Shown: positions 35,356 through 47,706 of the stretch, one piece after another | Position numbering within the stretch: the first letter of the stretch is position 1 | Layout: each line of letters starts with the position of its first letter | Source of the DNA: Antitrichia curtipendula | Lineage: Eukaryota > Streptophyta > Bryopsida > Hypnales > Leucodontaceae | NCBI GenBank assembly: GCA_951230915.1 | Contig: OX579635.1 | Location: 15,748,001 to 15,812,000, forward strand | DNA: 64,000 bases | Reading direction: 5' to 3' | Position numbers and translations under genes: made by a program | The notes under the pieces: generated by a model | Seen by the model: the letters and a program-made list of their open reading frames with translations, nothing else | Databases searched by the model: none | Told to the model about the DNA's origin: nothing

Positions 35356-36400
35356 GGTGAGGCGACGGGAGATCCTCGGCAACGACGGGGCGTGGGGCGT
35401 GAAAGAGCGGAGCGGCGCCGCTGCTGCCTCGCAGAGATGCTTCTCAGGGAGACGAATGCCTGCCGAATCGAGAGCGGCGGACGGCTATATCTCGCGGACT
35501 CACTCCGTCTCGCACTGCTTCAACTGGGTTTTTTTCTACTGCTGCCGCTGCCGCGCGCTGCCGCCCGTCTGCGATGGAGTTTATTGAATGTGGCCTTTGG
35601 GCAAGTTCCTAATTCGAATTTCGCTCGATCCGCCTTCAGGTGTAGTTGTTCTCTCTGTGACATTTTATACCTGTCTTGCAATTGTCACCTTTATTTTTTT
35701 ACTCCACTTTTATGTTTTTGTCTCACTTTTATTTATTTATTTATTTGTTTTTGTAGTCTTTTACTTTTGGGTTCAAAATTAACCCTGTTACACTTCTTGG
35801 GACACTAAATGTCCAATGGATGAATTTACCTCATAAATATACTCAAGGTACTTGAGTTTATTTTTAGTGAAAAGTATTGCAAATTCCCTCATTTCAATAT
35901 TATTGACTTTTCTAAAGAAGACGATGCTTAGCCCGTAATGCCAAGTTGGTGACTATGGAAATCATCCCTTTTAGAATTGTGTGACATTCTCTATTTTAAA
36001 ATTTAAAAAAAATACTTATTGGTGGTCAAACTATTGTGCAAGATCTTTCCTTCTAGTACAAAATTCCAAGAATGAACAATTGCACTTTTGTCCTATATAG
36101 AAAGGTTTTTGGTCATCCATTAGACAAAAAACATCTTCAATGTTGTTTAAGGGTTAATCTACGGATCCCCCTTGTAGCGGTGTATTTTGGCCATTCTTTG
36201 CTATTTACCCTTGTGAATTTCATCCATACAATTGATATTTTGTGAATTTGAGGTGAACTGGTGAAATCAAGCATATCAATTCAAGTTTCTGCACTGACTA
36301 AAAATTTTAAAAAATTCCTAAATTTCAATATTTTACAACAATATGAATAGAAGGCTTATAACCATGGTGTGCAAGTTTTCTTTTTTAAGAATGACATGGT
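35356..36400. other. upstream region of TCTP, then AT-rich spacer
   Basis: 35356-35590 is GC-rich and probably holds the 5' untranslated region and promoter of TCTP (minus strand). From about 35650 the sequence turns T-rich and then AT-rich with no supported gene. Confidence 0.4.
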
Positions 36401-36419
36401 AACTTTGGTTTATATCATA

Positions 36420-36700
36420 ATGTTTTACACTATAATATACATCTATGGTGAAAATTTCAGATTTTTTTAATATAATTTGTATTTGATATGAATTCTCTTC
36501 ATTTTTTTCCTTAAAGAAATTCATCATAATTTCAGTTTTTTCCCAAAAAAATTGAAAATTTTGTGACTTGTAGTAGACACATGACTTCATCTTTGAAAAA
36601 TAAATTAAAATATTTTTATTTATATTTAAATGCAAAATGACAACTAATAGAGTGATAGACAAGGAGTCTTGAAATCTATAATCATGGGCCAGTCCTTACG
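36420..36700. repeat. dispersed repeat, direct copy near 46190-46460
   Basis: Matching phrases in the same order: ATACATCTATGGTGAAAATTT, TTGTATTTGATATGAATTCT, AATTTTGTGACTTGTAGTAG, TTGCAAAATG-like and GAGTCTTGAAATCTATAATC. All have close counterparts at 46190-46460. Non-coding and diverged. Confidence 0.45.
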
Positions 36701-38160
36701 TCTTGTGGGTTATTATCTTGTGGTGCAAGTGGTGCAAAGGAATAGGCGTATTTGCTCCTAATGTGTTTCCATTGGATTGTGGCTTTTGTCCAAAGTTTTT
36801 GAAGTCTAAGTTTTATGACAATTTAATCCAGTTACTTGACCTTGACTAAAACTTCATGAGTACCTTTGTTGTAAGTACTCTTTGGTCTCATGTATCGTAT
36901 CATCTCAAATTTCTATCATTGAAATTATAGATAGAACCTCTTTTACCACATACTCCCTTAGTGCATAATATGCAGTAAGAGAGTTTGAAGGCAGTAGGTG
37001 GGCTTGGAGATGGAAGATGGAAAGATACATGGTCCTATGGATTCAAGATGGAAAGACACATAGCAAGTGGCCTCTCTAAATGCATAAAATCTATCTTAGT
37101 GCAAAGTCCTTGCACTATGCACTAAGAAAGGTTCTACTTGTATAACACAAATTTGAGCTTGTACAACTGTACATGGTTTGATGAGTTTAGAATCTCCATT
37201 GAATAGGGAGATATTTCATTGAGCATTGGAAGATATTCAGTCCAATAAATATTTGGGCACAATTGATTCATCATACTTTCCTCATAGTCTTGCTAGAAAA
37301 TTGTTTTATCCTTCAAAATATTTTAATCTAAAGAATGTTTGATGCAACAATTTATCCTTATTTATTTTTTGTCAATCTATGATGTTGTGTGTAACCGCAA
37401 GATTAACTTTTATAGATGTGAGTACCATATGCAAATTCCAATTTCATCATCTATTTATTTATAATAGGCCACCACCTCCTAATTCCAATCATTTGAATTA
37501 ATCCTAATCATTGGATTTTTCTACATCCAAAACTCCAAATATGGTCTCTTATGCTAGTGTGCCTTCAATAGATTTAAAATCAATAAATAATACTTAACAC
37601 ATTAGATGTCTTAGGACTAGTAGTTTTGTTATTATTTTTCAATTAACTTAATATAACCAATCAATCCATCTCAAAGAATTTTTTATTTTATTTATTGTTG
37701 TTAAGTTGTAATATTATTGTTTAGATATAATTTTAGGATTGTTATAAAGATATTATATGAGGAATTTTGTTAAAATGGCACTACTCCATGTGTCATTTTC
37801 AGACTGTCCCATCTAAACCATGAAAGTGCCATCTAGGACTGGCATAGATTTCAAAATCTTGGATTTCTATAGATTTCAAATATTTGTGATAGGTATAGAT
37901 TTCAAACTACACGAACTGAACCATAAAATTGACATCTAGGAAGAATGTAGATTTCAAACATCTAGGATAGTTGTACATTTCAGACCGCCTCGTTTGGATT
38001 GTAAAAACTGCCAAAGTAGCAGAATAGCTAAGAAAAGATTCGGATTTGGGAAATTCAACAATCAAGCTCATGTCAAGAAAGGCATCCTTGCAAATTCTTG
38101 CTACATTCGAGCTAGTATGCCTAGATTGTGTGTTTTGCTTCTCTATTTTTGTGTGAGTCC
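36701..38160. other. AT-rich spacer, no gene seen
   Basis: Includes a GAGGAATTTTGTTAAAATGGCA phrase near 37758, which matches the end of the MITE at 51247-51380 and suggests a related, incomplete element. No coding sequence is supported. Confidence 0.4.
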
Positions 38161-38764
38161 AGAATATTGTCGATTATAATGCGAAGCGGCCTTTTGGTCT
38201 TTCCTGAGCTTCATTGTTCGATTTTCTCGTTCTTGCCATGGCAGCAAACGCATGGACATGGGAGCCAATGAAGAGGGGACATGGGAGCCAATGAAGAGGG
38301 GCTATGACACCCCTTAAAGGGGCTAGGATGAGATCTCGGAGGATTGGGTTCACCTGCACGAGGGGGGGGGATAATTGCACGAAGGTTTCGGAACCAATTG
38401 GATCGGATGGGCCTGACTATTGTTTGGTGAAGTCTTGAAAGTACAGCAACAAGGGGTGAAATTCCGAAGCACAAAGGTAAAATTTTCTTTGAAAAATGCC
38501 ATCCAAGCCCGTTTCTTCACCCGTTGAGGAGAAGAACGGTCCACCCTGAACCTCAGAGGTTGAGCGATCCCAAAGCAACAGGAAACCAGTTACACAAAGC
38601 CATGCGTTCAATCTCTGAGTAGTGGAGAATTCTCGAAGGGATTGTGAGTACCCCTAATTTAGCTAGAGTTCACTCAGTGTCTATTTTCGATCTAGGATGC
38701 AACTTTGTTCAACAGTTTCACAGGTGTCTCATATTCAGAATTTTGATTAAATGTTTTGTGGGTA

Positions 38765-39138
38765 GAGTAAACGTGCCATTTACCGCACACATCCAATAAC
38801 CAAACAATAATAGTTGCCAATTACCACACACCGACCGCACGCCAACCACACGATGCAACTACCAATTCACTTGGGATGGAAGCATAATTTTGTATCACTG
38901 CCCAATGGCCGCACATTGTGCGGTCAAGGGGTACAAGAAATTTTTAATTATATTTCAACTTCATCACCTTTTAATTACAATAAATTTTGTAAGAAGAACT
39001 ATTTTTGCATTTCGTCTATTGAAGGTGAATCTAATCATGACATTTAATAATCACACCAAATTTCAAAACATGTAAATCTCTATAATTATGTGGAGAAGGA
39101 TTTGAATTTTGTCCGTGCGGTGATTGACAAGTTTACTA
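38765..39138. mobile_element. TA-flanked MITE, 374 bp, confirmed by an empty site
   Basis: The left end GAGTAAACGTGCCATTTACC and the complement of the right end TAGTAAACTTGTCAATCACC form inverted repeats, with CCGCAC following in each. TA flanks both sides (38763-38764 and 39139-39140). The paralogous stretch at 57220-57240 reads GTGGGTAATTATG with a single TA, the expected uninserted state. Confidence 0.85.
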
Positions 39139-39257
39139 TAATTATGTTACGACATTCAATTCAAATGTTTTGAGCAGTACCGATTGTTGTTGTTGGAGGG
39201 AATCCTGCTCATTTTGATCTTGGCTGGACATTGGCTGGTTCAAGTTTTGGAGATTTA

Positions 39258-41323
39258 GGGCGGGTTTATACACGCTCTGGGGCCGGATGGAAGGCTGGCC
39301 GGATTTGCCTTCAATCCAGCCTTCAATCCGGCCCCAATTCACCACTCCGGCCCTAGATAATGTAAAATGGTGAGGCCGGATTGAGGATTCATCACTCCAG
39401 CCCTAAGTTGAATTCTCAATCCGGATTGAGGATTAATGTGCTCTTGTATTTTTTTAATGTTCAAATAAAAAAACATAAAACATGAATATTTCCTTTCTCT
39501 TCTTATTTTTTCTATTTCAAAAGAATAAAAGAGAGAATTTTTTAGTTTTTTGTTCTTTTTTGTTTTTATTTGTTCAATTTCAAACATAGAAAAGATAGTT
39601 TTAAGATTTTTTAAAACCCTTTTTTTTATTCCTACTTTATCTATTTCAAAAATAGAAGAGAGATTTTTTAATATTTTAAAATATTTTTGTTTTCTTTCCT
39701 ATCTTCTATTGGGAAATTTATTTTATTTTATTTGAATCTTTTCCTTTCTCTTCTTGTTTTTGTATTCCGAAAGAAAGAATTAAAAACAAAAACAAAGCTT
39801 GGAACTTTTCCTTTCCTTTCTTATTTTTTCTATTTAATTTTTAATTTTTTAAAATCATATTTAAATGAAAGTAGACTTCATTTATTATAATATATTTTTT
39901 TGATTATTTATGTAGTCAATGTACATGAAGTCACATTCCCTATTTTCCTACTTTTGCAACATGTTGACTATACAAATGCAGAATGTTTTAAAGTAAACAT
40001 GACTATGTAAGACATAATGAGTGTTTTGCCTTTATTACAATTGGCAAAATAATTCAAATTTTTTTCCATACAAACATAATAGTGAGAAATAAAGAGAGTA
40101 GTGGAATTTTTATTTACAAAGTATGAATTTTTTATAAATTTTTGAAGTATATTGTCCAATTGGCTTAAAAGAGTCTATACACTACTCCAAAACCAACAAA
40201 AAGTTAGTGTATGCTTGATGGCTATCCTACTACCTAAAGCAGTTACAATATTTTATAATAGGGTCACAACATAAAGGAAGAAAAAAATCAATTACTTTGT
40301 TGAATTGGTACTAAAAAGGTAGAAGTTTCTAAGTTAATCACTAATAGCTCCATCACCATCATCCAAGACATTGATTTTGGCCACTAACCAACCTAATTAA
40401 GTCCTAATTTCATCTATTGAATTTTTTTTGTCATGGGTTGATGTAAGACTCTAATGGGTCATTTCCTAGGTGCATGTCATAGGTGGTTTGCCTATCATAT
40501 GCAAATTTATCGTAGTATCATTAGTATTATTCCTTACTTTCAAGTTCAGTCTCAATTCTATATTGACACTTATGCAAATAGCCCTAATTATTTTTAATTA
40601 TTTTTTGGGGAAAGAAATGGGTCTAGACTCAAGGTGCGAAGCATGTGGATTTTAATTATAGAATATTTTAGTGGAAAATAAAAATAAAAATAAAAATTCT
40701 ACTGTTTTTTCTTGAAGTTCTTTTCTTATGTTGAAATCTTTTTTAAATTATTATTTTTTAATTTAAAAATAAAAATAAATTTTTTAGAAAATTTCATTAC
40801 AATTATCTCCAGGGGCTCTATTAACATATGGCTAGTCACTGCCTTCTTTGCAAATCTGTAATCCCCTAAATGAAAAATAATTAGTGATTAGTGATTAGCA
40901 GTAAAATCAGTGACAGAACGTAAATCTTCAATCTGACAGAACAAGTAGACCAAAACTCTCTTGTTTCACTTCTTATCTACTTTATTTGTAAAATCAAAGA
41001 GTTCGTAAATAAAATAAAAAATAAAATTCTTTTCATCAATGGTGGAGATTGTACAATCTAACGGAGGAGCCCAATTCGGCCCCAATCCGGCCCTAGATGG
41101 GAAATCAGGCCACCCAAAACCTTGTCTCGATTGCTCCTTTGGGGCCGGATGGTTTGGTGCTAAAACTATGCCACCTAAGGCGACACATAGGATGAGTGGT
41201 GGTTTCAATCCGGCCCTAGTATAAAGCCCTTGGGTCGGATTTGGAGAAATTGAGCCATCCTATTGGTTCAAACTTGGAGAGTTCCGGCCGGCCTTCAATC
41301 CGGCCCCAAGTATAAACCGGCCC
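39258..41323. mobile_element. Harbinger-like (PIF) non-autonomous element, 2066 bp
   Basis: The left end GGGCGGGTTTATACACG and the complement of the right end GGGCCGGTTTATACTTGG are inverted repeats, extended by GGGGCCGGAT and GGCCGGCC-type motifs. A TTA duplication flanks it (39255-39257 and 41324-41326). The paralogue at 57355-57357 keeps a single TTA in AGATTTAGTC, confirming the insertion. The subterminal regions have many CAATCCGGCCC-type motifs; the centre is AT-rich with no transposase. Superfamily is assigned from the 3-bp TTA target and GGGC ends. Confidence 0.82.
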
Positions 41324-41521
41324 TTAGTCACTCTCTCCATCAAATGAAAATGTGAGTTCAAGTGTTCAATTTCAGTTGTGGTATTCTGATTCTAGTATTG
41401 TTAAGTGTAAATCTAGCATAGAAGTGAATTGGTGAGTATAAAGTGTTTGAAGTGGAGAGTGTAGTTTTGGAATTACTAGTCTGCCCCAAAAATAATTCCA
41501 TGGTTCGGAAACATTGGTTAA

Positions 41522-42447
41522 CCCCTAAAAGACCGAGGCCTTATCTCAATCAAAACACAGCCAAAAATGCAACTTCTATTGCAAAGAGCAAAAAACTTTA
41601 AAATTTTTTTTTTTTTTTTGCATATCTAACCATAGGATGTTATAATAGAGTAGTAGAAGAATGTATGCAAGAAATTTCAGAAACTTTGACTGCATAGGTT
41701 GCAAGATATTTGCATCCAAAGTGAAAAAAACAAGTTTTTTTGCACCTTGTTTGACTAGATTTTTTCACTTTGAATCTTCTTAACTTAAATTTTTTTGTAC
41801 TATTGATTTTGATTTTCTGAGTTTTTATGTTGAATACTTGAGTTTGGAATCTAGAAAAAAAATTCAAGAAAAAAATACTTAATTTTTACTCATTAAAACA
41901 TTGTTAAGTAGAAGTGGGTTCAAGATTGAGGGAAAAACTAAATTGTTAGTAGCTCTAAGATGAAATTGAAATACAATAATTCCAACGGTGAGATTGTTCT
42001 AGCAAGAAAACACAACCCTATCTAACAATTTTTTGTGGAAAACTGTAAAAATTGCATTAAAAAATTAATCCTATAAGTTATTTTTTCTAAAAGATGCTTA
42101 GATTGCCCAAAAAACTAAGATTGTCCATAACTTTCTTATCACAAGTCCAAATAGAATGAATCAAAGCTTCAAATGTAGACAAAAATATAAAGTTTTAGAA
42201 AAAAAAATATTTAAAAATTTATTTTGACTTTTTGTGATTCTTTTGTGTTGCCTGCCAATCTCCATTTTTGGCTTATTGTGCCATAACTTTCTCCCGGGCA
42301 CCAATTGAAATAAAAATTATATATCCACAAAGCTCTTGCAAAATCACACATCCTCAAAAATTTCAAAAAATTTTACTAAAAATTGAGGTCGTAAGAACCT
42401 ACTCGGACCCAAATTGTCCTCCAAGGGGCCAAACGGTCCTTTAGGGG
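41522..42447. mobile_element. non-autonomous piggyBac-type element D, 926 bp
   Basis: TTAA flanks both sides (41518-41521 and 42448-42451). The ends are CCCCTAAAAGACCGAGG and ACGGTCCTTTAGGGG. Internal landmarks shared with A, C and G include CCATAGGATGTTAT, TTGTTAAGTAGAAGTGGG, AACGGTGAGATTGTTCTAGC and TTGTCCATAACTTTCTTATC. Confidence 0.87.
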
Positions 42448-43547
42448 TTAAAGTAAGATCATTTTGGAATTGCATTAGAAAAAATAAATATGCAGATAAC
42501 AATTTCTCACAATATAATACTATATTGGTACACATATTGCAAGCAAACAATATTGCAATGCATACAATGTAAGCACATGATACCATTTTTGTTTTACAAA
42601 ATTTGAGGCTTATTTCAACTAGTGTTCTCAAACCACGGAATTATTTTCGGGTAGTGTAATATTCTTCCTGACAAACAAAGTTTTAGTAACTACTTGTCAG
42701 TTGTCAACTTACATGTCATCTCTATTGGAGTCACATTTGGCACCTTCGAACAAGCCTTAGTTTCATCTTCCAAGTCTATGTATCATTGAAATCAAATTTA
42801 TGAAGGTGCCACGGTCACAAACAAAGAGGAGTACACGAGTTCGTTTATTTGATGACTTTGGTTTGAATAATTTCTACAAGAACCTTTTATTTCTAAAAGT
42901 AATAAAAAAAATCTTTGTCTTGTATTTGCTCTTAATTTCTAAGAGTCTTTAGTAGTGAGGGAAGAACTTTCAAGTAAAATTAATTCTGGTTGATAAAGAA
43001 ACTATATGAAATCTTGATCTTGAGTACTTGCACTAAGTTTGTATTTTCAAGATTAGTGAAGTTGCAATAGCCTTTTTGACAATGAATATTAACATTCTTT
43101 TTCCATCTCTACTTACAGTATGGGTGAAGTTGCCAATTTTGTATTAAGAAATACAAAAATATAATTGAATAATGTTATTTATCCTAAAGATAGAAAACAT
43201 CTACAAGCATAACTTTGGGGACATTGGTTCAAATGATCCCAAATTAATTATGGAAGAGTGAATGTATCATACTCAATTACAGTTCATGTTATAAGTTGAA
43301 ACCAATAGAAAAATCTATGGTATAAAAAAAGTTAAATTATCAAATCATATTTTGTAGAAATTTGTGATTCTCATAGATTGTAGTTTTTGTGTTTTGGAGT
43401 ATTCAAAAAATGAGTTTTAGCTTAAGTTAAATGCATGACCCAAAAGTTTGGAGTTCTTCTATGCCAGTTTACAAAAACGCAGGTGCAACTAGGCAGCTAG
43501 ATCAAAGATGTGGACCTGCATCGCCATCCAGATGTTTAACCCCTTAA

Positions 43548-44482
43548 CCCCTAAAGGTTTTTGACTATGTTTTCACCAAAACCGCTCCAAAACTGCCATT
43601 TCTAATACTAGTGTCAAATTTTAGAAAAAAAAACATTTTTGGACACTTGTAGCCGTAGGATCTTGTAGTAAACTTGTTTAAAAAGATGTGGAAAAATTTT
43701 CAGAATTTTCCACCAAGTGGATTGCAAGATAATAGCGTTTGAATTGACAAAAATCCTTTTTTTGTCCCTGCAAAAAAACGGGCAGCTGCCCTCCACAAGG
43801 TCACATTTGTATGAAAAAATGTCCAAAATGATGGTTACTCTTTGGATTTATTCTTCAAGGCAAGTTGGCTACATGCTAAAAAAATTTCAGATCATTTGGA
43901 ATTGTACAACATATAGGAAAAAATAGTAAGTAGGAAGAGGTAGAGAATGATTCAAAGCACTAAATTGTGAAGAATTTATTTATGAAATTGAAAAATGCCA
44001 ATCCCAACGATGGTAATGTTGTAATAAACAATCTACACCCAATGTTTTTATTTTTTTTCAAAAATATTGAAAATCGAGTTAAATAAAGGACTTCAAAGTT
44101 TATTTTAGAGTAGAGATTCCATAACTACCCTCAAACTAAGAATCCTCATAACTTTTGACTCATTGATCGGAATGGAATGATTCAAAGCCTCCCATGTACA
44201 TATAAATCTAAAGAACCCATTTCTAGTTTTAGTTTTTTTTAAAAGTGATTTTTAAAGAAGTTTTTTTTGCTGCCCCGGCTGCCCGCCGAACAATGAAAAT
44301 GACATATCATGCAATAACTTTTTAACCATGTAGTCAAAAGCTTCGAAAATTGTTGGACCTTAAAGCTACTCCTCGGGCACATCTTATGTGAAAATTTCAA
44401 AGAAAAAAAAGAAAAATTCCGGTCAAAGTGAGCTGCCCAAAATCGCTATGTTGTCAAAAAACGGTGTTTGGTCCTTTAGGGG
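43548..44482. mobile_element. piggyBac-type element E nested in F, 935 bp
   Basis: TTAA flanks both sides (43544-43547 and 44483-44486). The ends are CCCCTAAAGGTTTTTGAC and GTTTGGTCCTTTAGGGG. It lies four bases inside the left end of element F. Landmarks include CCGTAGGATCTTGTAG, AAAAAACGGGCAGCTGCCC and GGCTGCCCGCC. No coding capacity. Confidence 0.85.
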
Positions 44483-44544
44483 TTAAGTTCCTCGACTATG
44501 TTTTCAACAAAAACATTCTAAAACTGCCATTTTTTGTGCAAGTA

Positions 44545-44954
44545 AGGTAGTGTGCTCTAAAAGCGCCCATCCTCTTGAAACCGCCCCTATTTTTAGGTGA
44601 AGAATGGAGATGGGGTGATCCTTAAATGGACCAGTTTAGCAATTGAATGCATGGAGGAAAAATTGTTTTTCTATTGCAAGAGCCAATCATTGTCTTTGAT
44701 TTCTGCACATCTCTTTACAAGTTGCTAGTGGACAGATTTTGGAAGACCTATGGTCACAAATAGGTGCCTTTGTCCTGAATCTTTGAAAATTCATAAGTAA
44801 TTCAAAAATGCTTGGAAAAATACAAAACCACTTGTGTTAGGTACCACATCTATTTTTCTTTCTCTGAAAAATGATCTAAAAATATTTTCGTTCATGAAAG
44901 CCTGTGGAAAAGGCGGATCAGCCCTTAAATGGTCACTGTAAGAGCATACTACCT
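44545..44954. mobile_element. TA-flanked MITE inside element F, 410 bp
   Basis: The left end AGGTAGTGTGCTCTAAAAGC and the complement of the right end AGGTAGTATGCTCTTACAGT are inverted repeats. TA lies outside both (44543-44544 and 44955-44956). It carries GATGGGGTGATCCTTAAATG-type sequence and no frame. It inserted after F. Confidence 0.72.
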
Positions 44955-45765
44955 TACCAAATTTTCAATTTTATTTTTACACATGTAGGATGATGGCTGG
45001 CTTGCAAGATATAAACATTCAAACTCATTGAAATAGTTTTTTTGGCCCTGTGAAAAATAGGGCAGGTGCACTTCACAAGCTCACTTTTCTATGAAAAAAT
45101 GTCCCAAATGGGAGTGCTTCTTTTGGATTCTTTTTTGTAGATAAGTTGGCTACATGCTTACAAAAATTTCACATCATTTTGAATTGTATACTACAATATG
45201 TAGGAAAAAAATAGAAAGTAGAAAGAAGTAGAGAATGATTCAAAATACAAAATTGTTAAGAATTTAGTTATGGAACTGAAAAATGCCAATCAGCTAGTGA
45301 TTGCAATGTTGTATAAAAACAATCGGCATACTCTGGTTTTATTTTTTTCAAAAAATATTGAAAATTGAGTAAGATAAAGGACTTCAAACTTTATTTTAGA
45401 GTAGAGAATCTATAATTGCCCGCAAATTAAACTCCTTATAACTTTAGACTCATTGATCAAAATGGAATGATTCAAAGCTTTCTACATACATATAACCCTT
45501 GAAAATCAATTTCAAATTTTTTTGTTTTTGAAAAAAGTGATTTTTTAATGTGCCCAGATTGCCCATCTACAAAAAAAAAATAACATATTAGGCCATAATT
45601 TTTTACTCATATTTCCAAATGTCATGAAATTAAATGCATAAAAAGACATTCCTCATCCCCTCATCCTACTAAAATTTTAGCCTAAAATATGCAAATCTCT
45701 AGTCACAAGAACCTACCCAAATTCCTATGTTGCCAAAAAACACATGCTAGTCTTCTACGGGTTAA

Positions 45766-47700
45766 GAGAGTTAAATATGCAACTACTTGAAATTGCAAAA
45801 CAAAATCAATATCACAAGTAAGATTTTCTTGTTGACCTTTCATATTGGATTATGAAGAATATCCAATTGAGGTCTTGCTAATGTTTGTCTTTACGTAAAT
45901 GAGAAGTTAGTAAGAAAAACGGATCACAAAAGATGCTATTTTAGTGTATTTTGGAAAGTTGTTGCTTTGTGCTCTAAATGTGAAATTTCTCCACAAAAAT
46001 GATATTTCTTGAGTATAAGTCCAACTAAAAGAATGAAGGTCATCTACTCTAGTTTCTACTCAAATTTGAATTTTGAAAAAATATTCCTAATACTGAATAT
46101 TTTATTGCAATTTGAACTTTGCATGTATTTCCAATGTCTATTGAATTCTAATTATTGAATGACATGGAAATTGAGTTTACACTACAATGTTCTTCATTGT
46201 AATATATACACATGGTGAAATTTTCAAAGTTTTTGAAACAAATTTATATTTGATGTGATTTGTCTTCACTTTTTCTTTAAAAATTCTTTAAAAAATCAAT
46301 TTTCCACAAAAAAAATCTAAAATTTTGTGAAGTAAAGAAGGCGTGTCATTTCCATCTCTGAAAAATGACTATAAATTTTTCCATACATATCCAGTTGCAA
46401 AATGGTAGCAAATTAAGCCATAGATAGTGAGGCTTGAAACCAATGGTCATAGGTTAACACTTTACACAAGGCAATGTTTTTTTGTTTTTCTCCGGACAAA
46501 CAATACAAGAGAAAGGGGTGTTTTAGGTGAGTTTTAAAGTAAAATCCTAGACATAAGATTATAAATAATGACCTTAAAAAAAAATTAGTATAATTTTATT
46601 AGAAATATACATGTTTTTTGTAAAATTTTATTGAAAATCTCCTTAAAGGTCATTATTCATAATCTTATGTCTAGGAATATAGTTAAGAATTCACTTGAAA
46701 CATTCTTTTTATTTTAGTGATATGGTTATGTAGGTTTTTTTTCAAAAAGGTTTTGAGTTTTGTGTCTCCTTCATTTTGGAGGGTTGAATTGAGGGAGGCC
46801 AATTTTGAATATGTAATTTTTATATGCAATTTTTGTATGTCTTGTCTATACAATATGGATGAAATGAGGTTTTAAAAACATTGTGGCAATAGTGTGCAAG
46901 ACCATCATTATAGTTTGGCAGTTTTTAATACATACCCTGTTTTTTTCTATAGGCTTGAAGTTGCCCATTTTTTTTAAAGGAAATTGGGCTTTTAAGTGCA
47001 TGAAGAAATGTTGACACAAGGTGAATAAGTAGGAGATATAAATATAATTAAAAGTGCGGAATAGAAGCTTTCCTAATCCCTAAATTCCTAAGCCTTTCCA
47101 AGGGTGTTTTTCCTATGAAAAAAGAGATGCGCTTTTAGTTATCCCTAATAAATCAAATTTTATTTTTTTCAAAATTTGACCGTATAGATGTTACAAGAGT
47201 TTGTTTATTACTATGCATACCAATTTTTGAATGTAAAATTGCATAGGATTTGTGAGGTTATAACAAGAGAAATCTACGCCTTCTATATTAGTATGCTACC
47301 CTTCCCTACAATGTTTTAAAAATTTGCATATAAAAGTTTTGGGAGATGGGAAGTGACATGAACAACTACAAATAGTGTTAGTACACTAAAGTGCACTTCC
47401 AAAAAACTTAATTTCACATGAAGAGCTATCAAACTCATTACACAATCCACCTTGCAATTATTGAATGCAATTTTTTTTATAAGTAGATATTGCAAATAAT
47501 TGCAAATCAACACTTGCACGTTTTAATTTTCAATGGTGGAAATCATGAAAACACAATACACTTTCTATTGAGATCATTTTCAATAAAACAAATGGATAAG
47601 TACAATTTCTTGCATCTCAAATCAAGTGAAATTGGAAAGCTTTGCTCAAAGCTGGGAAATCAAGTAAAATTTGTAAGCTTTACTCTTCCACCAACACGGT
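45766..47700. other. AT-rich spacer with dispersed repeat and a hairpin
   Basis: Contains the direct counterpart (46190-46460) of the repeat at 36420-36700 and the hairpin at 46545-46676. No supported gene. Confidence 0.45.
46545..46676. ncRNA. near-perfect hairpin with 32-base arms
   Basis: TCCTAGACATAAGATTATAA followed by ATAATGACCTTA (46545-46576) pairs with AAGGTCATTATTCATAATCT followed by TATGTCTAGGA (46646-46676), with one mismatch. The loop is about 66 bases, AT-rich and itself partly self-complementary. It could be a small MITE or a small-RNA source. Confidence 0.45.
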
Positions 47701-47706
47701 TGTTAG

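Larger units (their letters stand above)
38170..43440. repeat. segmental duplication, copy 1 (expanded by insertions)
   Basis: Blocks match 56940-58850 in the same order and orientation. Examples are TTTTCTCGTTCTTGCCATGG (38223 and 56963), TCTCATATTCAGAATTTTGA, TTTTGAGCAGTACCG, GGCTGGACATTGGCTGGTTC, AAAATGTGAGTTCAAGTGTT and GCTCTTAATTTCTAAGAGTC. This copy is longer because it took in a TA-flanked MITE (38765), a Harbinger-like element (39258) and piggyBac-type element D (41522). It also has a short 24-bp direct duplication (GACATGGGAGCCAATGAAGA) near 38255-38300. No gene is supported within it. Confidence 0.75.
43540..45761. mobile_element. piggyBac-type element F, host of a nested copy and a MITE
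   Basis: It starts at TTAACCCC (43536-43543), is interrupted at once by element E, resumes at GTTCCTCGACTATGTTTTCA (44487), and ends TTCTACGGG-TTAA (TTAA at 45762-45765). Internal phrases parallel E closely (ATGAAAAAATGTCC, AAGTTGGCTACATGCT, ACTCATTGATC). A second insertion, the MITE at 44545-44954, splits it again. Diverged ends show it is older than E. Confidence 0.72.
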
